Assembly: GCA_001949185.1 (NCBI GenBank) | Contig: BDGG01000002.1 | Coordinates: 2,494,467 to 2,558,466, forward strand | Direction of reading: 5' to 3' | From: Ramazzottius varieornatus | Taxonomy: Eukaryota > Tardigrada > Eutardigrada > Parachela > Ramazzottiidae | DNA: 64,000 nt | Translations under genes and position numbers: made by a program | Shown here: one piece after another, positions 37,001 through 46,939 of the stretch | Numbering within the stretch: position 1 is the first letter of the stretch | Layout of the letters: each line of letters starts with the position of its first letter | Notes under the pieces: generated by a model | The model's database searches: none | What the model saw: only the letters and a program-made list of their open reading frames with translations | What the model was told of the DNA's origin: nothing

Positions 37001-39207
37001 TGATGTAGATCGAAGAAAAGATTACGTTACTGCGTCATCAGTGTTGGTTTCTTACGTCGCTTCCATGTCCTTTAGTTTCTTCCAGGATCGTCGGGGGATT
37101 TAGCTACCTAGCTCAGATGATAGAGGAGACTCGTCTATCGTTTTGCCGGAACGGTTTAGCAATCCAATGATCGGGACAGGCATAATCCCCTTGGTAGATG
37201 GCAAAGATATTGAATGCACGTCTCCCTCTGTGAATACTGAAACTTCACCGTTTCTCATACGATAGGATATGGTATTGCAATTTTTTCTTGTTCGATCTCG
37301 AATGTTTAATGAGAAGCAGGTATGGCAGAAGGCTCGGCTGAGCTAAACGAACTCGTTAGCCATTTTTAGCAGCGGCTAAAACTTTTTTAGCCGACTTGAC
37401 ATCAATAAATCGACCGAACGCACAACACATTTTAGACGTGGCTAAATTACTTTTAGCCGCGGCTAAGAACGGCTAAGAACAGCTAAAACGGCTCATTTTC
37501 GCTTCGCCGAGCCTACTACAGCAGGTATTGGCGCTGGAGAAAGGCTTGTTTTCCTGCAACGTTTCTGGGATGCGCCCATTGCGGATATCCTTTACCAAGA
37601 CATGCGGATAGCGCTATGGTCCCAAGGGACAATCACGTGAATCGCCCAGGAATAGGCTTTCCTGTACAACTAAGGACCTACGTGGAGATGAAAGGAATGT
37701 TCCAACCACTAGCGAGCTGGTTAAGTAGTCCAGCTTCGAAACATTCTGCAACACAGAGTGTTTTGATAATAGAGAGGTTGATACTTGCGTGGTTTAGTTT
37801 ACTGTTTTGAATCAGCACAGCAATCAGACTCCGCCCACCAGCTACACTAAACACGCAGAGGTTGCGACCCGTTATGCCAGGCTCGGATTAGCGTAGTGCA
37901 ACGTACGTACAAAAGCAGGCGCGAAACAGCAGCTGAAGAGACAGTTAAAGCTCTGTACACAAAGCTACAGTTAAAGTCAGAGTGTGTGAAGTCGAACCAC
38001 TAGAAGACTGCGGAAAAAAAGCTACAGTTCATAGCAAATAAAGAAAATGGCCAACGCTACAGTTAAACCTACAGTCGTATAGACGAGCATTTCTTACAAA
38101 GCCACAGTTAAAGGCACCGTCAAATGTAGCTCTGCGAGCACGTCCAGTAAGCTGACAACGACGGTAGGTTTAACTGTAGTTTTAATCACAGACTGAAGTA
38201 TTTTGAAAACTGCAGTCACAGCTGTAGTCTTGACGCTATATTGTACATCGGAAAGAAAAGCGCTTTTGTCTTCCGAATTCTGCTTGCGAACCGTGTCCAA
38301 AGCTGCTAGCCACGAATCTTGCAACGCGGCGTTGAATTCCGTGCTGATTTTCTAGTCAGCTATGGTTCTGTGTTTAATGCACGAGTTGTCTACTATGGCC
38401 GGGTCGATAAAACGATCGTGACAACAAGCAAAAAGAAATTTTCCAGTGAGACTGGGACTGTGAGGTAGAAACTCGAAACTTGCCAGTTGGAAAAACTCAA
38501 AAGATGCCGTAAAGCAGACGACAGGCAAAGTTTACGGATTCAAGTAGCCTCATGGCTGCTACATAGTAGTCAATGCCCACGGTGGAACATGAGTAGGCCA
38601 CTAACCACTTTTTACTAAACAGGGCTTAGTGGGCTGTACGCGCTAAGCACCGATCGGGAATTTGCATAGCATAGTGGGTTCAGTGCGTTCAGGTCCGCCT
38701 CCATCACCTGATCTGATTGGCTGACCACTGTGCTAATCCGACTTACTAAACTAAACAAGGCTAGTATCAACCTCTGGAATATGTTGTTTCTGATTTTACT
38801 GTAGATACTAGGCACAGGCAAATACAAGGAACTCGATACTTACGAGGACCAATGACTGCCGTCAAATCAGCTGGCTGCTGCTCCGTATAGTACCATTTGG
38901 ACATGACGAGGCTGGTTGTGTCCGCGTACTGGAAACAGTCGGTCGACAAAAGGTCTGCGAGAACGATATGGTTCAACTGGAATCTTTTCCCGTATTTGGT
39001 TTGCATATCGGAGACTGCTAATTGCAGTGCTGGAAGGTTGTAAGTTAAAGATGAAAGGAATTTTGAGCTGTGGAACCCGGCAGTGACAATGTTGATTACC
39101 AAAATGGCTGGCTCGAAGCTGTGTGCTTGTGAAACTCGCCATAGCAAGAAGACTAAAACTGGAATCGTACTAAAACCACGGTTCTGAGCAAAACCAAAGA
39201 TATGCAT
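34030..39207 (-). CDS. Receptor A: natriuretic-receptor-like ectodomain protein
   Basis: Type I receptor with an ANF-receptor (periplasmic-binding-protein-like) ligand-binding domain, as in receptor guanylyl cyclases. Exon 1 39207-38844 has a signal peptide (MHIFGFAQNRGFSTIPVLVF, then LLWRVSQAHS) and FEPAILVINIVTAGFH…LTAVIGP. Later blocks: 36409-36118 (LSPTWLSSSTVAELQYTRLY, FNWTTIFSVTD), 36047-35965 (LLFFGNGNLFRLLMIRG…TTAEY), 35709-35632 (VYIAVEMVRSPMMGDFGWRR), ~35590-35410 (SFFTQIAKSAYEAVIVFQPL), ~35357-35100 (FDWKNGKQFIAKFFNRTF). Near 34286-34057 come a hydrophobic run and WWILDEDLIDAHR, resembling the membrane and juxtamembrane segment. Exon 1 to the 36.4-kb exon, and 35632 to the next block, do not keep frame in my reading. 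Exons are therefore missing or the gene is damaged. Two elements sit in its introns. No kinase or cyclase domain is found. Confidence 0.75.
35757..35922. mobile_element. Palindromic MITE in receptor A intron
   Basis: Inverted repeats of about 65 bp: TACACGCAGTTTGCCTCATT at the left and its reverse complement at the right, with inner blocks GGGACAAAATTA and GGCCACCGGC. The centre is about 35 bp. The ends are TACACGCAG/CTGCGTGTA, consistent with a TA target. It lies between the exons at 35709 and 35965 and is about 166 bp long. Confidence 0.8.
36437..37192. mobile_element. Inverted-repeat DNA element, copy 2
   Basis: The ends AAGGGGATTATACCTGTCC and GGACAGGCATAATCCCCTT match the element at 23981-24679. 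Inner TIR blocks are shared (GAGCTAGGTAGCTAAATC, GAGAGTCTCTTCT, CCCCCGATGATCCTGG). About 756 bp, inside receptor A and only ~27 bp upstream of the splice acceptor for its 36409 exon. The interior has no convincing transposase. Confidence 0.82.
37328..37518. mobile_element. GAAGGCTCGGC MITE, copy 1
   Basis: Begins GAAGGCTCGGCTGAGCTAAA and ends CGCTTCGCCGAGCC. The interior repeats the core GGCTAAAA/TTTTAGCC on both strands. Same family as 42234-42374 and 61354-61618. Confidence 0.78.
37930..38240. repeat. Cluster of ACAGTTAAA motifs
   Basis: The motif (GCT)ACAGTTAAA(G/C) recurs at irregular spacing at least five times on the plus strand and again inverted (GGTTTAACTGTAG near 38165). The minus strand reads openly for 76 residues (…SVKTTAVTAVFKILQSVIKT), but this is repeat-derived and not recognisable. 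Confidence 0.5.
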
Positions 39208-40272
39208 CGTCGTACGCGTCCAGTATCATCCCAGTCAGTGACAAGATAAGCCGCAGTATCTGGACCAGAGGTAGGAGCTACCAACAGAGCGGTGTTTTAG
39301 TTGTCAAAATAGCATTGACCTTGATCTCAAGAGCTGGTACGTGGTACTCTGGAACTGCCGACTGACGATACCATGCCGTCTGCCACACCTTCCAATTAAG
39401 TCTGCGAAACCGGCCTCCATAACAAGCACGCGAACAGCACATCAATATCCTAGTTATTAGACACGCTGAGCGTGTTTGAGATCGGACGTCTCCATGCAGT
39501 CAGTAGGTGTCCAGGTCACATCAGTACAAGCAATCCACCGAAAGATCGTGGTTTAAGGATTCCCCGGGTTATGGTGCTGCATGATTCAGCATGAAGAGAA
39601 CCTACGGCCAATAATAAAATTGCCAATGGTGGTTCAACATACATTCGATGCTGGGTTCACGCTCAGTCCGGGCTTTGCGCCACTATTGGTGGAAAACAGC
39701 AGTTAACACCTGCAACACCATGGGATCGAAACGATCCCAAAACCACACTCTCCATCAAACCATTGTTTCTTCACGAACCATTCCGCGTTTTTTTGCTTTG
39801 CCCGAAAAAATTCCTCGCCTATGCGGTGAACTTGAAAGGAACGCTGTCAGGTTAAAACAAAACTTTTGAAGACAGGAAGTCTGACCAGTGGTGGTTTCGT
39901 GGATTAAATGTCCGAATTCTCTATGACTTTAGTCAGATGGTGGATCTCTCCAGAAATAAATACAAGGGTGGAGGGATAGCTCCGCTCTTACATGCCGTGA
40001 CCAGGGTTGTTCAGCCAACTCTGCTGACCACTTGAAAAATTCTAAACTGTCGAGGACACAGGCAGGGTTAACCGATAAAGCGGCGCATGTTGGGTCCACC
40101 CCGTTCTACGTCAATTAAACGGAAAGCCGTTATTGGCTAACTGGAGTACCGCCCATAGATTTGAACGAGTCAAAAACACTGAGATCGTGTCAGTTCTATG
40201 GTTCAATACTGACACGAAACACATGGTGCTGCAGGTGTTAATCGTACGGCGCTCTGTTAGTACACATGCGAA
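39208..40272. other. Upstream flank of receptor A
   Basis: Promoter side of the minus-strand receptor A gene. I see no conserved protein, repeat pair or RNA gene. Confidence 0.35.
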
Positions 40273-40431
40273 GGAAAATTGTGAGACATGCCTTTTCGCT
40301 ACGGAGGTACGGAAGCACGAACTTACGCGACCGATTTATAATAAGACACTTTTCGACACTTGTCTATGGTCGAATTTCCATTTCTCCGTCCTTCCCGCCT
40401 GTTCCGTAATTTTTAGTGTCTCATAATTTCC
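40273..40431 (+). mobile_element. MITE-like repeat, copy B
   Basis: Begins GGAAAATTGTGAGACATGCC and ends AGTGTCTCATAATTTC, an imperfect terminal inverted repeat. The interior matches the reverse complement of 24923-25095. About 159 bp, non-coding. Confidence 0.68.
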
Positions 40432-41045
40432 CAACGTGCATGTACACTGAGGCCCATAAGTGACCGATCACCGCACATCTCAGCAAAAAGTTCGCATTTT
40501 CACTCTCATTCATCCGATTTGGTTTTGGTACGATTACAGAGATCGATGTTTCTTCTCTCGGATCATGTGAATTTCTTTCAGATCAATCCACAAATCGACT
40601 GATGATGGTTCAACGAAAAATCTTGATAACTGACTTGCCTTTGGCGTCATGTCACGGTGTCTGTGGTAAAATTCCGTTCCGTTCCTATTTTCCGCTTTTC
40701 CGGAATTCCAATACGGCAGTTCAAGAAGCAACAAACCTGGTTTGGAAGCTCGGTTTGGTCCCGTTTGACAAGCTCAGCAAGATCGTTTTCAAGTGGCTAC
40801 CCAGTTACACTAATAACGTACGCCACTTGGAGATCAATTTTGTCGAGTGTTTTTGCCGTGCTTCTATGCAGTAAACAAAACTGACACCGAAACTCGACCG
40901 ACTGGCGCAAAAACTGGGACTTCCGCTGTGGAAAACGGGATTCTAACAAGCCGAATTCCGACCGGAAAAGTTTTCGGAGCTAGTCTTAAGTCTCTGTTTG
41001 CGTTGGGGCCATGTTTAGGAGGCCCGAAGCTTGGACACGCTTCTT
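40432..41045. other. Gap with one AAGTGGC hairpin copy
   Basis: At 40790-40829 are the arms AAGTGGCTAC and GTACGCCACTT with flanks GATCGTTTTC and GGAGATCAATTTTGTC. This is a member of the hairpin family found in HSP70 introns, here outside any gene I can support. Nothing else is recognised. Confidence 0.5.
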
Positions 41046-42230
41046 GAGCGGGCCATTTGATAGACTCAGTGCGACCGAATTGCGCATAAATTGCGGTCAC
41101 AAGTGGCGAAACGCATGTCAGCTGCACGACAAGTTAAGGCTTAAGTTGTGGATAACCATTATGTCAGCTGGCACTGTTTTGTATCCCAAAACCATTATGA
41201 TGACGAATACCAAAGCAGCAAAATGTGAAATAGTCGATAAAGTTTAGTTCAAGGCGCTCTGAAGGAATGGTGCATCCAAACGCCTTTGGACTAGTTTTTC
41301 GTTTTGACCAACTTTCCGATTGACTAACCTTCTGATTGAATAACTTTTCTGCAAACTAACTTTTGCGTCGCAAGACGTATTTTATTACTGTAACGCTTCA
41401 TGAACTTCGCGAAGCACGTCATCACACGCGTTCAGTTGAGCCCCAGTCCGAAAATTTTGCCTTACCAATCCCCAAAGGGGTGTTTCGCGCGTGGGGTTAC
41501 GTACTTCGCGAACTTCATGAAGTATTACAATAAGTGCTTTGCTGGCTTTCCATTGGTGTTCCCACGACCGTTGTTTTGTTACCGAGCCCACATTCCTTCA
41601 AAACGCCCTAAACTAAAACTTTTTCCGACTATTTCATTCGTTTATGGCGCATTTTACTGCTGTGGTAATCGTCATCATAATAGTGAGTATTCGTCCTGCA
41701 CTGACGATCACGATTACGATACGATCGCGATAGAATTTGCATCGTCTTCGCAATCGCAAAGTGCTTTGGCTACGATCCCGAAACGACTCTGAAACGATAG
41801 GCTTCGCTCCTGCTGAATTTAATTTTGAGTGGCTCAGGCAGTTTAGTCGTTCCAGGAAGGTATCAAATAGAAGAGGAATGATTTTTCTACATTGTGATAT
41901 AAAGTTTGACCATGTGGGTGGTCTGGAAGAGAACCGATGAGCATCCAAAGCTCATGACGATACTTGGGCAAAGTATCGTCATACGATAACAATACGATTG
42001 CAATAGAGGCACTCTCCTCCCATTTATGATGACGCGGAGGAGCCATCGTAAATGTATCGCGATCTTCAGCACCGAACGAATAGACACACAAAACAGTACG
42101 AGCTGACAAACTGGTTTTCCGCAACTTAGGCTTTGACTTGCCGTACAGCTGACATGCGTTTCGCCACTTGTGACTGCAATTTATGCGCGACCCAGTCGCA
42201 CTGACTGGATCAAATGATTCGCCCAAGAGT
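41046..42230. repeat. Nested inverted repeats
   Basis: The outer pair, 41046-41200 and the reverse complement of 42080-42230, shares GCGCATAAATTGC, GTCACAAGTGGCGAAACGCA and TGTCAGCT. The inner pair, 41165-41251 and the reverse complement of 41615-41700, shares CGTCATCATAAT and GACTATTTCA. A further palindrome lies at 41395-41535 (TTCATGAACTTCGCGAA and its reverse complement). Block 41830-42060 resembles 63420-63660 (GAGGAGCCATCGT). These look like inverted-repeat elements inserted into one another. No transposase is seen. Confidence 0.65.
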
Positions 42231-42233
42231 AGA

Positions 42234-42374
42234 GAAGGCTCGGCGAAACGAGGGCAGAAATGTACGCCGCTCGCGCCGATAAACGCATTGCGCGTTCGGC
42301 AGATTGATTGATCAAAACTGCTTTCGCCACGGCGAAGAACGACGAAAGTCCTTATTTTCGTTCTGCCGAGCCTT
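42234..42374. mobile_element. GAAGGCTCGGC MITE, copy 2
   Basis: The left end GAAGGCTCGGCGAAACGAGG is mirrored by TTTCGTTCTGCCGAGCC at the right. About 141 bp, the shortest and least GGCTAAAA-rich copy. It directly abuts the nested inverted repeats. Confidence 0.75.
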
Positions 42375-43116
42375 ATCCACTCAAGTTTCGGGCCCCGTGA
42401 ACACGGCCCAATCAGAGTTTTACCACCTGTTCCGAAAAATTCCGAACCTCGAGCCTTTGAGCTGCATCACTGTGACTACCCCGTGTCCACTGTCGCCCTT
42501 TACGGCAGCGCCAACTGTGTGCTGGCCCGACAGCGACGCCACCTGTAGGCGGACGCAATGCCGCCAACATTGGCTGCCAACGGCAGAATTTTTGCAGCGT
42601 AGAGGTTAATGACCAGTTCCGGTGCAGAAGGGTCCTCGTCAAAGCTGAAAAAGCTTTGGCGCTCACAGTCAGCATCCTTTTCCGTAAATAATCAGCCACC
42701 AGCCGGCTACCAACTCATTAGTGACAAACGTCATTGGAACACCAGCTTTACGGTCCGAGATGTCTGCTCGCGTATGATTTGCTGGACTTCGTTTGGGAAA
42801 CTGAGGATAATGAGAATGGAGTCCTGCAGAGACCGTACGTAAGACGTGTCTGTACATGGAGGTACTTGTTATGCACAGAAAGAAAGTTATTGACTAGTAA
42901 AGTGATACAGAGTAAAAAAAACAAGGAAGCCAGTCTGTATCAGCTATTTGTGGCAGCCTCAAGAGCTGCACATGCATTAATCATCGAACACATCTTTGAG
43001 CTCGTCGTTCTCCCAATTAGGAAGTGGCGGACGTTGACTTGGAGCTTCCCCATCAGATCACTGAAGTTTGCTTCTTCTTTCAAAGTTGAGACATTGGATG
43101 TCGGTGGAGGGAACAC
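42375..43116. other. Region 3' of profilin, possible receptor remnant
   Basis: On the minus strand near 42740-42836, after a CTCTGCAG acceptor-like site, the frame reads DSILIILSFPNEVQQIIREQ and then stops. This is loosely like the ILLFFGNGN exon of receptor A, but the match is weak. Otherwise nothing is recognised. Confidence 0.3.
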
Positions 43117-44496
43117 TTAGTATCCAGTGCCTTTCAAATAATCGGCAAGCTTCTCGCAAACGGCGGCACAATTTCCAGGCTGGATGGCCTCGTCGTAGTA
43201 ACATATGATCACAGCTGCAACAATACAAGTGATGAAATATGATATGCTGACGTTGGTCATGCACGGTATACAACCTTGACAGGACGAGAAGCAACCTCTA
43301 CATTGAGTTTCATTTCCACCAGTTACTCTTGAACTATACTTGACCAAGTCAATTGATTATATCCCTGCTGGTTTCTCTGGTACTCAAAGAAAAGAACATG
43401 GGCAAAATAATTCGAGCCACATCGTTTTCGCAAGTGGCGCACGCTCCTAGCTATCAAAATTGAATTTAGGAATGATCTGTCGTGCTTCCAAGTGGCCCAT
43501 GCTCTTAGCTAGCAACGATGAGAACTTGCGCCACTTGAGATAAAAAACTTGTCCTGCTCATCTGCCGAGGCCTCAAATTCTTTTCTAATATATCTAGAAA
43601 AATGAGAACATATGCATTTTTTATAAGTTGCAGATTTTGAATGGAGAAAGTACTTGGTCGGTTCTGGTTCAAGTACCTTGGTTAGTTTTGACGATATGGA
43701 CGCCGGCTGAGCCGAGCTTGCCCCGTATACGGTAGTCTTCGACGGCGGTTGTGATATATTTAGTTCCCTCCAAATGGAGTCCGCTCTGGTAGAGCGCATC
43801 TGGTGAAGTGAAGGCAGCGACTAGCTTCTTGACTTCTGCCGGTGTAACCTACACAAACACGCGCAGAGTTAACACTATGGTACACAGAGAGAGTGATGCG
43901 CGTTACGTCATCCCGCTGACTCAGCTGTGGGTCGCAACCGCACACGCTTGCGCATCCCTCACAAGAACAAGAAAAACAAGCAATATGACGAAGAAGAAGC
44001 TTAGTTTGCTTCCGGAAATATCCCAGAAGTCGCTTACGTTAAAGTTGCCGGATTTGGCCCATACTGTCCCGTCCATGCCGCAGATCGCTGCTTTCCGTAC
44101 TTGTCCCGTACCCACCAAGTGTACATCTGCAACGGAAAACACCTCAAGTTTAGCAGACCAAAACGGTCACAATCCAGATCCACACAAATTCCATCGAGAA
44201 TGTTTGTTAAGAATTTGTTAAAATTTTGAAGGGTTTGAATTTGAATTGATCGAGTCACACCGTACTTTGAATCAGAAGCAAACATGTTCATTCTGGCTCT
44301 GTATTTAAGGATGGTAGTTTTTAAAGAAAAACCGCTTTTCCGCACAGAAACAGTCAGTCATAGTTCGAAATCGCGCTGTAGTGGTTACGGTCCAACGCTC
44401 GCACTTCAACAAGTTTGCCGGTAGACGCTAAACAAACACGAGTCTTTGTGCTCAAAAACAACTTGGCTTACCGATATAACTTTGCCATCCCGCCAT
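43117..44496 (-). CDS. Profilin
   Basis: Actin-monomer-binding cytoskeletal protein. Four exons on the minus strand: 44496-44472 (MAGWQSYI, 25 nt), 44126-44038 (DVHLVGTGQVRKAAICGMDG…NFN), 43848-43677 (VTPAEVKKLVAAFTSPDALY, GLHLEGTKYITTAV, KTNQ), 43214-43117 (GAVIICYYDEAIQPGNCAAV, CEKLADYLKGTGY, TAA). All phases agree and give 127 residues, the usual profilin length. Motifs seen are the N-terminal W.SY(I/V)D, ICGMDGTVWA, the QSGLHLEGTKY strand and the C-terminal EKLADYL helix with GY end, which together form the poly-proline and actin faces. Start is the first ATG in exon 1, matching the family. The intron 43215-43676 carries an AAGTGGCGCAC hairpin copy. No sign of decay. Confidence 0.97.
43432..43536. 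repeat. Hairpin element in profilin intron 3
   Basis: The left arm AAGTGGCGCAC (43432-43442), an internal half-copy AAGTGGCCCATGCTC near 43490 and the right arm TTGCGCCACTT (43526-43536). The flanks CATCGTTTTC (left) and GAGATAAAAAACTTGTCC (right) follow the family pattern. It may be two overlapping insertions. Confidence 0.72.
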
Positions 44497-46939
44497 TGTT
44501 CAAGAAGGAAAAGGGAAACTGGGCGATGAACAAGCGAAGCGGTAGGCTCGACAGGGAATCCGGAAGTAAAAGAAACTGTTGAATTGGAAATTATGCAGAA
44601 GTTGAGCGTGGGTCAACGTATAAGCAGCAAAGACAAAGAGACACTCGTCAACATTTAGCGTTCGTAAAGTTTACAAAGCTTTTGCAGCCACTTGCTCGCG
44701 CTTCACTGCTGTTTCAAATACTATGGTTAACACAGTGGCTAGGTTCTCACAAAGACTGGTATGCTTCAGTGTAAGAGTATTCCGGTACGCGGTGAAGGAG
44801 GAGCCAGTAGACTCATGATGATGAAGCGCTCGAGACAACAAGTTGGAAGATACATGCGATATGTAGCGTAGTATTCACCACCATGCAAGTTCCCCATCGT
44901 CCGTCGCTGACATGGAGATCTCTGACTCACACCTGATGAATCTTCAGCGTTCGCGCACATTCGACTCGACGAACTCCGCATACAGTACTTCTTTCAAATG
45001 TGCGCTGTGACATCACAACCAACCACCATGGACCAAGAAAATCGAAAATCCAACCTGAGCACCTGATCTGACGGAGAAATGCCGAGACTGCGTGAAAGAA
45101 TTACGGCATATGGGCACCCGCCAGCTTGACAAATAGTGTAGTGCTACCCATGGTTTCTCGGTAAAGACAGATATAATCCAAATGTGTGACAATGAGCCAA
45201 ACCGTTGAGGTTCGGCTAGGCCGATGACGCAAGAGTCATTCCGACGTTTGGCTGATTGAGCTGATTCGAAGTCGAAACTCAGTCAATCCGGCTTACGTTA
45301 TGTCATTCGCTATCGTACTTTGCCTGGACCCGAAACATGTCGTCATCGGCAGATCATACTTATACGATCAGCTGTCCTTACCGAGAAATATATATTGCGC
45401 TGGGCGCCGCTGGTGCTACCAGTTTGACTTAACGCCCACCAGACCACTTGAACAGTAGTAATGCCCGATTGGGGGCTCAGACACGCTGCACTGTCACCAG
45501 CTGATTAAGATGGTCAGAGGTGATTCATGCCGTGGTTAAATGAGTAGCAATACAGTAAATTCCTATTCCTCGCTGTCCGACAAAGGCGCCATCTGCGGGA
45601 GCACCTGAGTCTCCACCGGACAAATCGCTGAGAGCTTCCACCTGAAACCTTTCTGTGCAAAACGGGATGGAACGGGCTGGCAGCTCGTTAAGTCATAAGG
45701 TACGAAATACTATTCGAAACCATTTTGGGTGCGAGGAAGGAGGATTACATCCGTAGTTTCGAATTCAAAAGCATTCAGATGGATATGGTACCGGTGCATC
45801 GATCGCTACATGGTTCGCGAGAAAACTGTGGAACGCAAGCTTCCTATTCATCCCATGGCCGAACAAATAGGATCCGACGATAAAGTTCGGAGCGTAAACT
45901 GACTACAATATCATCCAGTGATGGGACAGTGGTGCAGCTTGAAGGCTTAACGGGTAGGCAAATTTTGTCGAGTCGGGTGGCAGGATTTCTGTCGGGTAAA
46001 CTTTAGGGGGCTCTATAAATGGGCGCACCTTCTCGCATGCGCTATCAAATCGGATCAGTGCCAGCCAATGGTAGACAGCTTATAGGAATAAGCCTTCAAA
46101 GGCATGCCAGCTGTGTTGGAACTTGAAGCAACAATATCTGCAAAGCTTTCCTGACAACTAACAGTTTTTCAAGGCTGCAGACGGTTTCATTGGCGAATAA
46201 TGAAGTGACAGCAAGCTTCAGGGTAGAATATGAGTAAGTGTTGGTATACGGTGTATCGAGACAAATTGTCCTTATCATATCTTGGCCCACGAAAAGTCCG
46301 GTGGGCTATGCATCTTTCAGGGCCTTCACTGGCGCTTTGACCATATTGCCAGATAACCGTCATACCATACCAACATTCCTTCTAACGCGGCCTATTTTAC
46401 CAACAACCAAGTCTAAAGACTTTTTTTCCATCACTTTACCCGTCAGTGAAACCAGCTGTGGAACAAAAACGCTGCCGAGTGTCGCTTAAGCTTTCTGGTA
46501 ACTGATACACGAACGTACGAGTCTACAGGAGATCAGATTAAAAGCATTTTACCCTATTGAAAAAAAGGTCAGAAAGTTCGCAGCATACTAGAATCGTATG
46601 CATAACAGGTCTGATTATGAAACAGTGTTTCGGTCGGAATATAGTCGGATAGTAGGTGGAAACTAGATGGAAGCAGACTAAAATCAGCACACCTTGGGGG
46701 CTATGGCGTCTGCTCTAAAGGCCATCTATATAGCTGACCTGCAGTACTCGGGACCCAGAGTCGTGGAGTGATTGCTTATGCATGTGTTCCATCCTTTTTC
46801 TGCAAGATATATATGCATATGCTGCGTTTATCAAACTTTGCGCTAACTCCTCTAACGAATCTTTGAACGAACGATCACCGATAAATGACCAGTCCGGCTA
46901 TACTGCGAACAGAAAATTTGAAAGTTGGACAACAGCACC
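44497..46939. other. Profilin upstream region and 3' flank of pseudogene B
   Basis: Contains the profilin 5' flank. No transmembrane or cytoplasmic exon for pseudogene B could be found on the minus strand here. The remaining open frames look random. Confidence 0.4.
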
